Shown here piece by piece: positions 31,976 to 39,849 of a DNA stretch of 64,000 bases. The stretch spans positions 24,525 to 88,524 of IMG/VR virus record IMGVR_UViG_3300043640_000137; one strand, written 5' to 3'. Within the stretch, counting starts at the first letter, position 1; the number at the start of each line of letters is the position of its first letter. Below the pieces are notes generated by a model. The model worked only from the letters and a program-made list of their open reading frames with translations, searched no databases and was not told the origin of the DNA. The position numbers were made by a program, and so were the translations under genes. Source of the DNA: a virus.

Positions 31976-34900
31976 TCACGCCTTCCGATACCTCTGCCCG
32001 CACCAGCCCTCGACGTTGATGGGGCAGCCGGGCAACCATGCTGGTGTCACCATCATCAAGTCCTCGAACTCTCGCTGCGTGCCGTGGCTCGCTTCGGCTT
32101 CCGAGATCACTTCGTCATGGACGGTGAGCACGATCGGATACTGCGCAACCTCGACGCGGCCCATCGCTTCGGCCAGGATGTCGCGCGAGATCGCCTGCAC
32201 CACGTTCTCCGTGAGCATGCCGCCGTATGTGCGAATGAAATTCCAACGGCCGCCGAGCTTGCTATCCCGGCCCCAATAGCCGATCTGCTTCTTGTTCCAG
32301 GGCTTGCCGTCGCGGCCGAACATCTGAACAGTGTCGAGCCGTGGCTCGCGATACCAGAGCTTGCGGCCGTTCGGCAGCTTGCACGAAAGCCATGTGCCCG
32401 CTGCATCTGTCTCGACCTGATACGTGATGCCGTTGAAGTCGAAGGCTCGGCCGGGATACATGACCGCGCTGACCGCGGCTTCTTCGAGCCCGTACCAAAG
32501 CAGCTTCACTTTCGGGAAGCTCTCGCGATAACCGTTGACGAGAAACTGTGCCTGCTCGTCGGTGAGGATGACCTTGTAGTCTTTCTTCGCCTGCTCTTGC
32601 AGCCGTTGCCAGCCCATCTGGTATCCGCAGTTGCTCGCGCAGAGCGGAAGGCCACCGCCGGGCGATCTAACGAAGAAGCGGTGCCGCGGCCCGCATTCGA
32701 TCAGATCGTACACGTTCACGGGAGCGTCGGTTGAGCACTTGCTGCGATCGCGTCGCCATGCGGACGTTGCCGATTTCGTAATTGCCGTCGTTGTTGACGC
32801 GATCAATTTCGAGAGAAGGGTTGTTCCAGCCGGCAACCATTTGAATGTCGATAAGGAAGTTGCGCCGATCGAGCCAGTCGATGCAGACTTGGATTCCTCG
32901 CGCGCCGTAGTCGATGAAGCCAGGGTTATCGGAGTTGAGGCATCGGGAGAGCATACCGGCGTGGCGAGAAGCCCACATATTGCGGAGAGTGTCGTCAGGC
33001 ATGACGTCGCCGTAGCCTTCGTTCTCTCGTATCCACTTCGCAGTCGCTTTCTTAGCGCACGCATTGCATCGCGTGGTGCGAGCGCTTCGAAGGTTTGAGA
33101 TGTTGACCTGCGTTTCTGAACCGCAAACGCACACGGCGTAGACAGCGGTGATCCCACCGCGCGGGCCTGCTCGGAAGCCGGCAATCGTGAGATCGCCCAA
33201 TCGTGAACCGACTGTTGGTATCTCGCGCTCGCGTTGACGACCGCAGACGCGGGCACCCAATCGTCGGGGGTCATCATCATATGATCCGGCGTAACCCCAA
33301 TCCCCGCTAAGCGGGTTGTCGGTTTCTTTCCTTGGTAATGAGGACCGTCGTGGTTCACCCATTCTTCACCGTCCCATACCTTGTCAGCCGTGGTCACATC
33401 GACGATACGAATCCAACCTCGATCCGTAAGGACTTCGGTGTCGGCCTCGAAGCAGCCGAGGATCGTGATCTTGCCTAGCTGCCGCTCGTTCGGGTCTTTC
33501 TCTTTGTCGATCGGCCGGTTGTAGAGCTTCTGCGCCATGACGCAGTAGATGTCTGGGCCTTCTTTGCGATCCGACTTCAGGAAAGCTTCGAGCGCGTCTT
33601 CCTCCCCGGCGAGCCACATCGTCACGCGCGCCTCGATCGCGCTGAAGTCGGCGACGCGGTAGGTCTTGCCCTTGGCCGCGATGAACATGCCGCGAAGCGC
33701 AGACGCGATTGCGTCCATCGGATCGCCGTAGAACATCGTGAGCAGATCGGCGCTGCGGCACTTGATGGCCGCGATCAGGGGCTCGATGCCCTTCTTGACG
33801 ATCTTCGGGTTGCCACGGGGGAAGTTGTGCGGCTGCACGAGGCGCCCAGCCCAGCGGCCGGTGCCGGCGCCGTGGTACTGCATCATCCCGCGAACACGGC
33901 CGTCCTCGCACATGCAGTCGATCATGCGCTTCAGCTTCTTCGTCGAGCCGCGCGACAACTGCTGGCGGATACGGAGGACGCGCTTGACCTTGGGCCACGC
34001 CTCGTTGTTCTCGCTGTCGTCCAGCGGTGGGCCGCCGTTGTCGCCGATACCGGCGATCTCGTCCTCGTCCTCTTCCGGCTCTTCGTCGAAGTCTTCGTCG
34101 CCCTGGTCGATCGCTTGCTCGACGATATCCTTCGATAAGCTTTCGAGAATCACGCCGTTCTTCGCCGCCCACTCTTTGATCTTCGCGACTTGGTTGCCGG
34201 TCGTAACCTCGCCGCCCGTCAGAGTCATCAACTCGGCGGTGAGTCTCGTCTCGACGTCGTGAATGATGCTGAGCGCGGATTGGACCGCTTCGATATCAAC
34301 GCGAACGCCACGCCAGTTGATCTTTTGGTCGAGTACCCAGATCACGTACTCGGCGTCGTCCATGTCGCCTATCGTTTGGCCGAGAAGGTCTTCCGCCTCG
34401 ACGTCTTGATCGCAGTAGTCCTGAAGCGCCTGGAAGAGCGTACGGTCGTCGCCCCATTCGCTCGGCGTCGGCCCGTTGGCATCCGCCCATAGCGTCGGGA
34501 TCGGCGGCAGGTTGAGGACCGCTTGGTAATGTGCATCCTTCTGCTCTTGCGTTGGCTTGGGCTTCTTCGGCAGCGGGTGAACGCCGTGCTGCTCAGCCCA
34601 CGCGAGGATGTCCGCCTTCAGCGGCTTGCGCGGTTTGCTGAGCTTCTGAAGGAGGTACTTGCCGTGCTTATCTTTCTGGACGTCGAGATCGAGAACGCGG
34701 CCGACTTCATCCAGGCCGAGAGGCAAGGCGCGTTGTGCGCAGCGAGCTTGCGTGTCGTACCAGCGCTTCGGCATCGGAATGCCGAGCTTCTTGTGCAGTT
34801 GGTTCAGCCAGATCGACTGCTCGAACAGCGCGTTGTGCGCCTCGATCGTGCCGCCCTTCTCTACGAAGTCGATGAGTTCTTGGGGGAACGGCAGGCCCGG

Positions 34901-35065
34901 CTTCCACCGGCCACGTTTACCGCCCGGCAGCTTATACGACATCGTTTGGATGTGCGTGGACGGATGCTCGGAATACTTCACGGCGCCGACGTTTTTAAGA
35001 TCAGCCTCACTGCCGGTCTCAAAATCGACGGTGGCGCGATGAGCGCTGAGGAGCCGGTTGCTCAC
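31976..35065 (-). CDS. Family A DNA polymerase with 3'-5' exonuclease and intein
   Basis: 1029-residue precursor, GTG start overlapping the upstream stop (GTGA). Exonuclease motifs: DFET (Asp14, Glu16), AHNALFEQ, YCDQDVEAE. Polymerase motifs: A, DFSAIEAR (Asp473); B, R528...K532; C, TVHDEV (Asp984). Motif B is cut by an intein between Gly537 and Cys813, so the spliced enzyme would be 754 residues. At the position of Taq Phe667 (K+4) it has Leu. It should replicate the phage together with the PrimPol-helicase and SSB-like protein. Confidence 0.95.
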   Translation of the reverse strand: MSNRLLSAHRATVDFETGSEADLKNVGAVKYSEHPSTHIQTMSYKLPGGKRGRWKPGLPFPQELIDFVEKGGTIEAHNALFEQSIWLNQLHKKLGIPMPKRWYDTQARCAQRALPLGLDEVGRVLDLDVQKDKHGKYLLQKLSKPRKPLKADILAWAEQHGVHPLPKKPKPTQEQKDAHYQAVLNLPPIPTLWADANGPTPSEWGDDRTLFQALQDYCDQDVEAEDLLGQTIGDMDDAEYVIWVLDQKINWRGVRVDIEAVQSALSIIHDVETRLTAELMTLTGGEVTTGNQVAKIKEWAAKNGVILESLSKDIVEQAIDQGDEDFDEEPEEDEDEIAGIGDNGGPPLDDSENNEAWPKVKRVLRIRQQLSRGSTKKLKRMIDCMCEDGRVRGMMQYHGAGTGRWAGRLVQPHNFPRGNPKIVKKGIEPLIAAIKCRSADLLTMFYGDPMDAIASALRGMFIAAKGKTYRVADFSAIEARVTMWLAGEEDALEAFLKSDRKEGPDIYCVMAQKLYNRPIDKEKDPNERQLGKITILGCFEADTEVLTDRGWIRIVDVTTADKVWDGEEWVNHDGPHYQGKKPTTRLAGIGVTPDHMMMTPDDWVPASAVVNASARYQQSVHDWAISRLPASEQARAVGSPLSTPCAFAVQKRRSTSQTFEALAPRDAMRALRKRLRSGYERTKATATSCLTTLSAICGLLATPVCSPDASTPITLASSTTAREESKSASTGSIGATSLSTFKWLPAGTTLLSKLIASTTTAITKSATSAWRRDRSKCSTDAPVNVYDLIECGPRHRFFVRSPGGGLPLCASNCGYQMGWQRLQEQAKKDYKVILTDEQAQFLVNGYRESFPKVKLLWYGLEEAAVSAVMYPGRAFDFNGITYQVETDAAGTWLSCKLPNGRKLWYREPRLDTVQMFGRDGKPWNKKQIGYWGRDSKLGGRWNFIRTYGGMLTENVVQAISRDILAEAMGRVEVAQYPIVLTVHDEVISEAEASHGTQREFEDLMMVTPAWLPGCPINVEGWCGQRYRKA
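32630..33454 (-). other. Intein in polymerase motif B (275 residues)
   Basis: Residues 538-812. Block A CFEADTEVLTDRGW starts with Cys1; block B GVTPDHMMMT has the Thr and His; block F VNVYDLIECGPRHRFFV; block G ends Ala-Ser-Asn before Cys813 of the C-extein. All splicing residues are present, except that the residue before Asn is Ser, not His. The middle, residues about 615-760 in this frame, is low-complexity Ser/Thr/Ala and looks like out-of-frame reading of the nested HNH gene. Confidence 0.93.
32667..33362 (-). CDS. HNH homing endonuclease nested out of frame in the intein
   Basis: 231 codons in the -1 frame relative to the polymerase. From about residue 48 (PTVGSRLGDLTIAGFRAG) it is a recognisable HNH protein: CVCG and CNAC zinc pairs, RNMWASRHAGMLSRC, YGARGIQVCIDWLD, LEIDRVNNDGNYEIGNVRMA and QQVLNRR. 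The homology ends exactly where intein block F begins. The first ATG (33362) is preceded by GGTGAAGA; otherwise it could be reached by frameshifting. Base composition looks less GC-rich than the flanks. Confidence 0.85.
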   Translation of the reverse strand: MGEPRRSSLPRKETDNPLSGDWGYAGSYDDDPRRLGARVCGRQREREIPTVGSRLGDLTIAGFRAGPRGGITAVYAVCVCGSETQVNISNLRSARTTRCNACAKKATAKWIRENEGYGDVMPDDTLRNMWASRHAGMLSRCLNSDNPGFIDYGARGIQVCIDWLDRRNFLIDIQMVAGWNNPSLEIDRVNNDGNYEIGNVRMATRSQQVLNRRSRERVRSDRMRAAAPLLR

Positions 35066-35385
35066 GGGTACGCGCCCGATGACATGTTTTCGGCGACGGA
35101 TCGCACGCGGCTCGGATAGTCCTCTTCCTTCAAGTTGAACCCGGTGCCGGCTCTCAGCGAGGCGGTGTCAACCAAGTCCATGTTGAAGTGATCGACTTCG
35201 AGCGAGTCCATCGCGTCGAGCAGATCGTGGCAGAGCTTGTCATAGAACTCATCCGAGACAAGTGACTCGTTCAGGTGATAGTAGGCGTAGCTCGTGACCA
35301 GATACCAAGGCACGAGCATCGACGGCCCGTAGTTGAGCACGGCGACCTCGCACAGGCTCTCGATCTTCTCGCGGTCAATCGCCAT
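35062..35385 (-). CDS. Small LigA-N-terminus-like protein
   Basis: 107 residues. YAYYHLNESLVSDEFYDKLC recalls the YY-x-SD-xx-YD segment of the NAD-dependent ligase Ia domain, without any nucleotidyltransferase part. Such proteins are seen in phages next to replication genes. Overlaps the polymerase start. Confidence 0.6.
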   Translation of the reverse strand: MAIDREKIESLCEVAVLNYGPSMLVPWYLVTSYAYYHLNESLVSDEFYDKLCHDLLDAMDSLEVDHFNMDLVDTASLRAGTGFNLKEEDYPSRVRSVAENMSSGAYP

Positions 35386-35632
35386 GACGCAGCGCCTTGA
35401 TCGCTTTGCTCACGCCTGCGAGAGCCTTTGCGCGGCGTCGAGCGGCCGTGCGTCGCCGGTCCTCGCGAACACTCATCTCAATGTGTCGGGATCGAAGGCG
35501 GAACCGGAGCGTGTGGACCTTCGTGCAGTCGCAGCAGCAAAAGCGGAACCCCTTGCGTGATGGCTGAAGCCAATAGCCCTCGGGCTTCTCCACGCCGTCT
35601 ACGAACACCACGTACTGCTTTTTACGTGCCAT
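35375..35632 (-). CDS. Hypothetical basic protein
   Basis: 85 residues; CCCDC near the centre, basic C-terminal helix (REDRRRTAARRRAKALAG). Possibly nucleic acid binding. Unknown family. Confidence 0.55.
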   Translation of the reverse strand: MARKKQYVVFVDGVEKPEGYWLQPSRKGFRFCCCDCTKVHTLRFRLRSRHIEMSVREDRRRTAARRRAKALAGVSKAIKALRHGD

Positions 35633-35761
35633 GGTGCGCGCGTCTCCGGGAAAGGAAAAGGTGAGCGGCTAATGGAGTTGCACCACTTAGCCCGGATATA
35701 GGCCACCGCTCGCAGTTTGGGTCTCACCCTTGGGAGGAATAATGAGACCGCCTTCGTTAAA
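35633..35761. other. Intergenic stretch with a 7-bp hairpin
   Basis: No open gene seen. GGTCTCA and TGAGACC form a perfect hairpin about 35720-35750 around a GGGAGGAATAATG segment. No U-run follows on either strand. Confidence 0.4.
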
Positions 35762-36010
35762 TCAGTCGAGATGGATCAGCGTGACTTCCGTCGTCGCGTT
35801 GCAATTCACCGCGTCGTAATGGCCGAAGCTCTTGACGTGAACGACGTGCGGCGTAGTCGTGTCCGGCACGAGGTCAATGTCTGCGAGGATGATGCTACGA
35901 ACTTGCGGCGGGATACCGTTGTCGAGGACGTGAACGCCGTCCTTCTCCGTGAGCAGCGCCGTGTACGCCGCAGCTTTCGAGGAGAAGTATTTGTCGATAT
36001 TCCACGACAT
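35762..36010 (-). CDS. Hypothetical protein
   Basis: 82 residues from ATG at 36010 (GGAGATCGTC upstream). Starts MSWNIDKYFSSKAAAYTALL; beta-rich C-terminus. Unknown function. Confidence 0.55.
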   Translation of the reverse strand: MSWNIDKYFSSKAAAYTALLTEKDGVHVLDNGIPPQVRSIILADIDLVPDTTTPHVVHVKSFGHYDAVNCNATTEVTLIHLD

Positions 36011-36029
36011 GACGATCTCCGGGTTTGGA

Positions 36030-36056
36030 AAAAAGCGCGGAGGGCTTCGCACCCTG
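36030..36056 (-). terminator. Terminator-like hairpin after SSB-like gene
   Basis: On the minus strand AGGGT-GCGAA-GCCCT, CCGCGC, then T6 (36035-36030). Two more small perfect stems (CCGAC/GTCGG and CCGGTC/GACCGG) lie between it and the SSB-like stop. The ribosome site of the next gene lies just past the T-run, so attenuation is possible. Confidence 0.5.
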
Positions 36057-36135
36057 CCTTGCCGACCCTCGTGTCGGTTGCACTTCCTGAGCCTTACGAG
36101 CGCAGGAGCGGGTCTTCTTCCGGTCGAGACCGGAT

Positions 36136-36852
36136 TTAGAACGGGATTTCGTCGTCGAGGCCGGCCATCGGGTTGTGCTCGGACTTGCCGCCCTGCACAC
36201 CGTCGAACCGGCTCATGAGACCGCCGCCGCCACCGCCGATCGGATCGCCGGTACGCACGAGACGGGCCGAGTTGATGTAGAACTTCAGGAACTTGCCCTG
36301 AGCGGTCTTCGTCGCCTTGACCACGATCTCGCCGATGCCGTAGCCACCGCCGCGGAACGCCTGCTTGGCTTTCGCCATATCGACGTCCGAAGCACGGTTC
36401 AGCGTGACCACCTTGCCACCGTCACGCATCGAGAGCAGCGGCGGGTAGTCCTGGTTGGCCGAGACCTTGATGATCTTCATGCCCTTGTAGTGGCTGAAGT
36501 CAGCGACCTTCTTCTTCTCGGCAGCCGCCTTCTCTTTCTTCTCGGCGAGTTGATCGCCGTCGATGATCGGCCAGTTGAGTTCGCTGGCAGCGACCGCTTC
36601 TTTGACGTTGATGTCGGGCCATTCCTCTTTCGCGACTGCGACGAGCATAAGCGCGAGGGAGACCTCGACGAGATTGCCGTTCTGATCTTCCAGGAATTTG
36701 CCGATCATGTCGGGCTTCAGGATAAGCTCCGACGAGAAGGTAGGATCGCCCTTGGCCTTGCCATTCTCTTCGTAGGCTTTGGCCGTAACGAGGGAGTTCG
36801 AGTAACAGAACCGAACCTCCGGGGTAAGCAAGCGTCGTGATGCACCAGCCAT
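36136..36852 (-). CDS. Single-stranded DNA-binding protein, DUF2815-like
   Basis: 238 residues. The N-terminus (LLTPEVRFCYSNSLVTAKAY) is the DUF2815 pattern, followed by a Lys/Glu-rich helix and a beta-rich OB-like domain. It ends in the acidic tip DDEIPF typical of SSBs, which recruits partner enzymes. First gene after promoter P3. Confidence 0.88.
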   Translation of the reverse strand: MAGASRRLLTPEVRFCYSNSLVTAKAYEENGKAKGDPTFSSELILKPDMIGKFLEDQNGNLVEVSLALMLVAVAKEEWPDINVKEAVAASELNWPIIDGDQLAEKKEKAAAEKKKVADFSHYKGMKIIKVSANQDYPPLLSMRDGGKVVTLNRASDVDMAKAKQAFRGGGYGIGEIVVKATKTAQGKFLKFYINSARLVRTGDPIGGGGGGLMSRFDGVQGGKSEHNPMAGLDDEIPF

Positions 36853-36912
36853 GTCAGTTCTCCAAGGTCATTAAGTTGAAAAAGCCAAATGAGTAAATTC
36901 AGCTTGTCCAGA

Positions 36913-36956
36913 TTTCTATGCTAGTTTCCCCGACTGGTCAAGCTATTTTAAGTAGC
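36913..36956 (-). promoter_or_regulatory. Early promoter P3 with dyad
   Basis: Minus strand -35 TTGACC (36941-36936), 17-base spacer, -10 TAGAAA (36918-36913). Upstream GCTAT TTTAA GTAGC (36942-36956), one mismatch from the perfect dyad. Drives the SSB-polymerase operon. Confidence 0.7.
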
Positions 36957-36965
36957 TTGGAAGGG

Positions 36966-37097
36966 TTAATTTTTGGGGCGGCTCTTGACCAGCTTGCGGT
37001 GGTACTGCCGGGCCTCGTACCAGCGGCGCACCCACACGGGACGCGTGCCCGAGCCCGAGACGTTGATCCACATGAAGGGACGCTGGCGACAGACCAT
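36966..37097 (-). CDS. Small basic protein
   Basis: 43 residues (MVCRQRPFMWINVSGSGTRP...). ATG three bases after the upstream stop. Arg/Trp-rich; unknown function. Confidence 0.5.
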   Translation of the reverse strand: MVCRQRPFMWINVSGSGTRPVWVRRWYEARQYHRKLVKSRPKN

Positions 37098-37099
37098 GA

Positions 37100-37207
37100 T
37101 CAGCAGAGCGGCTTACGGCAGATCGGGCAGTGTCGTGTCTCCGGGCACCAGTAGCAGGCGCCGCCGAAGGCGTGCCTCACCCTCTGCCACCAACTGAATG
37201 ATCGCAT
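37100..37207 (-). CDS. Zinc-knuckle peptide overlapping another gene
   Basis: 35 residues: MRSFSWWQRVRHAFGGACYW and then CPETRHCPICRKPLC. Cys pairs (CxxC twice) fit a small zinc knuckle. It overlaps the 3' end of the gene at 37113 in another frame and leads by two bases to the next ATG. Confidence 0.5.
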   Translation of the reverse strand: MRSFSWWQRVRHAFGGACYWCPETRHCPICRKPLC

Positions 37208-37325
37208 CGTTCGTCTCCACATCTAAACCGGCGTCTTCGAGTAGACCGAGAACCGTTTCTTCCAATGTGCTTGGCGCGTTGTCGGGTTCGTTCGGTCCTG
37301 CGTCATCAAAACGACGAGCAGTCAT
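37113..37325 (-). CDS. Hypothetical helical protein
   Basis: 70 residues; LEETVLGLLEDAGLDVETND helical. Overlaps the nuclease stop. Unknown function. Confidence 0.55.
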   Translation of the reverse strand: MTARRFDDAGPNEPDNAPSTLEETVLGLLEDAGLDVETNDAIIQLVAEGEARLRRRLLLVPGDTTLPDLP

Positions 37326-38608
37326 TCGGGGATGTCCACGCCGCGCAGCCGATCTTCCGTGAGCATCACGTCGAACTTGCTCATGAGAGGCACATGCGCC
37401 TCGCGCTTATCATCGTCTCGCGCCAGCGTCAGGCCGCTATCGGGCATGTAGCCCCACACGCGAACGAATTTACTGGCGCCGTCGAGGTTCTTTTCAAGCT
37501 GTGCCGGCGAGAGGAGTGCTGGCTTCGTGAACGCTTCGTCGCCCCACTTCGCGCGTGCTGCGTCATCGACGCTGACGACGGACTTCGTGCCATCTTCGGC
37601 CGTGATCTCCATCGACTTTTTGTAGACGCGGTTTGCTTTCTGCTTCACAAGCTTGTGGCCCTTGACCGTAGAGCCGCTGAGCGCGCGTCGCAGCGCTTCT
37701 TCCTGCATGCGTTCAAGTTGCCGGCGGATGATGTCGCCCTTGACCAGGAAATCACCAAGCTCTTCGTCGGTCAGCGTCTCGGGGTCGCTGGCGATGTTGA
37801 AGTTGGAAAGCTCGCTGTTCACCAGCGGGCAAGAGTTGGCATACTTCGCGGGGCAGAAGCGGCACCACTTGCCCAGCGTGAGCAGCGCATCGGGATCGCG
37901 GGTGTCCTGCATCGCCGGCACGGCTTCGTTCTCGAACCAGCCTGTGATCGCGGCAGCCGTGGTCTCGAACTCGCGGATGCGGCCTTTCGGATGCGGCATG
38001 CGCGGCTGCACGATCGTCAGGATGACCTTCTCGACGTCGGCGGCGCCGGGCAGGTTCTCGATCGCCAGTGCGGCGTAGTATTTCGGTTGCGGGTAATCCG
38101 GCTCGACGCAGACCATGCCGTTCTTGTAGTCGATGACGTAGAGCAGCTTCAGCTTGCGGACGTGCAGCATGCAGTCCGACGTGCCGTAGGCATCTTCGTC
38201 GAGGACGGAGCCCATGCCTTTTTCGACATATAGCACCGGATCGAAGTCTTTATACTTCGTGATGAGATCGCGGATATAGGTGAGATACCGCTGCACGGAG
38301 TCAGCCATCTCTTGGTCGCACTCGAAGGTCCAGTCATCGACCTTCAGCTTCGTGCCCATGTGCTCCCAGGCTTCGGTGCCGGCGTCGAGGGATGTCTGGC
38401 AGATCGTGTGTGCGGCAGTACCGAGCGCAGCGGCCGGGGAGCCACGCTGCATCAATTCGGGGCTGGCCTGCGTGAGCTTGCGAATGAGGTTATTGCTGCC
38501 CTTGCAGTGCATCCAGCGATCCGCGCTGCTGGCGCCGACCTTGGAGTGATGAATCTCTTCGACCTTGACGAGCGGGGCAAGGGACGAAAGGTTGGCGCCG
38601 TCAGGCAT
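37322..38608 (-). CDS. DUF2800 PD-(D/E)XK nuclease (Cas4/RecB-like)
   Basis: 428 residues. HHSKVGASSADRWMHCKGSN near residue 20 and GTAAHTICQ are the DUF2800 signature. The nuclease core shows GTSDCMLHV (Asp) and LLYVIDYKNGMV (D-x-K), and four Cys (CRFCPAKYANSCP and upstream) could hold an Fe-S cluster as in Cas4. It probably acts with the SSB-like protein in recombination or end processing. Confidence 0.88.
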   Translation of the reverse strand: MPDGANLSSLAPLVKVEEIHHSKVGASSADRWMHCKGSNNLIRKLTQASPELMQRGSPAAALGTAAHTICQTSLDAGTEAWEHMGTKLKVDDWTFECDQEMADSVQRYLTYIRDLITKYKDFDPVLYVEKGMGSVLDEDAYGTSDCMLHVRKLKLLYVIDYKNGMVCVEPDYPQPKYYAALAIENLPGAADVEKVILTIVQPRMPHPKGRIREFETTAAAITGWFENEAVPAMQDTRDPDALLTLGKWCRFCPAKYANSCPLVNSELSNFNIASDPETLTDEELGDFLVKGDIIRRQLERMQEEALRRALSGSTVKGHKLVKQKANRVYKKSMEITAEDGTKSVVSVDDAARAKWGDEAFTKPALLSPAQLEKNLDGASKFVRVWGYMPDSGLTLARDDDKREAHVPLMSKFDVMLTEDRLRGVDIPE

Positions 38609-38907
38609 TAGACCACTCCTGCTGAGGCTGCGCTGACGCGCGTCCAGACGATGGCATTGTGGCCACTCTCGTTCGGACGGCGCTCTCCCGTGTCGATCAC
38701 GTCCCCGCTATGCACGAGTTCGCTGACGCGTGGTCGGATCGCCAGGATGCTTCTGCCTATATCGGCAGCGATCTCATCGGCGGTCATGCGCCGGCCGGTA
38801 AGAACGTCGCTGACGCGATCTCGAAGGTTGCTCGCTCGCGGTGCGATAGCCGCCGCTGCGATTGCGGAAGTCTCGCGGGCTTTGAACCCAGGCTCGTTCG
38901 GATACAT
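38608..38907 (-). CDS. Winged-helix protein
   Basis: 99 residues from ATG at 38907 (AGGGAG six bases upstream). SNLRDRVSDVLTGRRMTADE and AIRPRVSELVHSGDVIDTGE form a helix-turn-helix plus wing often found next to phage recombination genes. Possible DNA-binding regulator. Confidence 0.62.
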   Translation of the reverse strand: MYPNEPGFKARETSAIAAAAIAPRASNLRDRVSDVLTGRRMTADEIAADIGRSILAIRPRVSELVHSGDVIDTGERRPNESGHNAIVWTRVSAASAGVV

Positions 38908-39027
38908 CGTCATCTCCCTGTTGGCGCCCATCTCCCCAGGAGCCCGCCGCTGTGCCTAGACGGTGGTCCCTTGTCGGGGCCGGCTAGAGCGGTGTTGCTC
39001 CTGGGGCGGGACTTCTGAGCGGCGGCT

Positions 39028-39780
39028 TTACGCCATCGCCTCCATCTCGATCTCGTCCTTCACGGTCTGAAGATCGGCCTCGGGCAGTTCCGAGGTACGA
39101 GCAACGCCGTGCTGTGCGAGGATGTCTTTGATCTTCGCGACCGCGACCTTCTTGCTCTGCACGGTCTTCGTGATGAACGCCTGCAAGCCATCGGCCGTCA
39201 GCTTGTCATCGTCGCCCGCCGCAGCGCCTTTGCCCGCATTCTGCGTCGTCGGCGCCGGATCGTCGGGGATGTCGCTCGCCGCGGCGCCGTTGGCGGCCGG
39301 CTTCGTGGTTGCAGCGGCGCCCTTGCCGGCAGTCGTGTCATCCGGGATTTCATCGACGGCCGGGTCTTTACGTTCGCCGCCCGTGCTGATGTTGTCCGGC
39401 TTCGGCGCCGCCTCGGCCGGCACTTCGCCCGAAGTGCCCTTCGGCGCCTTGTCGGCCTTCGGAGGCTTGTCGGCCTTCGGAGCCTTGTCGGCCTTCGGGG
39501 CTTTGTCGCCGGCAGGCTGAGTCTCGGTCTGCGTGGTCGTCGCCGTCGTGGCGTTGAGCGCAACCGCCGCGGTATCGGTCTTCGTACCACCGGCAGCCGT
39601 GTTGCCTCGCAGGCCGTCGATCACTGTCTGACGGGCCAGGGACATCAAGGTCGCGGCGGAAGCGGCAACGTCATCGCTGCCGTTAAAGTTCGCGTGTAGC
39701 GTGACCTCGCCCTCGACGGGCTCGTATTGCGCTGCCTGCACTTTGCGCGAAAAGCGCACGCTGATACCGGAAACATCCAT
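39028..39780 (-). CDS. Low-complexity acidic/basic protein of the recombination operon
   Basis: 250 residues. N-terminal 60 residues are a beta domain (GISVRFSRKVQAAQYEPVEG). The middle is disordered, with KAPKADK repeats and two copies of an IPDD motif resembling the SSB tip. C-terminal helix pair (LQAFITKTVQSKKVAVAKIK). First gene after promoter P4. Possibly an SSB or recombination cofactor; unproven. Confidence 0.55.
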   Translation of the reverse strand: MDVSGISVRFSRKVQAAQYEPVEGEVTLHANFNGSDDVAASAATLMSLARQTVIDGLRGNTAAGGTKTDTAAVALNATTATTTQTETQPAGDKAPKADKAPKADKPPKADKAPKGTSGEVPAEAAPKPDNISTGGERKDPAVDEIPDDTTAGKGAAATTKPAANGAAASDIPDDPAPTTQNAGKGAAAGDDDKLTADGLQAFITKTVQSKKVAVAKIKDILAQHGVARTSELPEADLQTVKDEIEMEAMA

Positions 39781-39820
39781 GTCGTCTCTCCTGGTTTAGG
39801 ATATTAAATTTGTGAAAGTG

Positions 39821-39849
39821 ACGTTATGGCTACTTTCCGTAGCTGTCAA
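39821..39849 (-). promoter_or_regulatory. Early promoter P4 with perfect dyad in the spacer
   Basis: -35 TTGACA (39849-39844), 17-base spacer, -10 TAACGT (39826-39821). The dyad GCTAC TTTCC GTAGC (39829-39843) is perfect and fills the spacer, so a bound repressor would block RNA polymerase directly. Confidence 0.8.

Noticed and set aside
32667-33362. Simple sequencing frameshift explaining the out-of-frame HNH
   Set aside because: Two separate compensating errors would be needed, and the splicing blocks on both sides remain in the polymerase frame with no stop between.
35720-35750. Terminator at the GGTCTCA/TGAGACC hairpin
   Set aside because: No U-run on either strand and a loop of about 16 bases; left as an unexplained hairpin.
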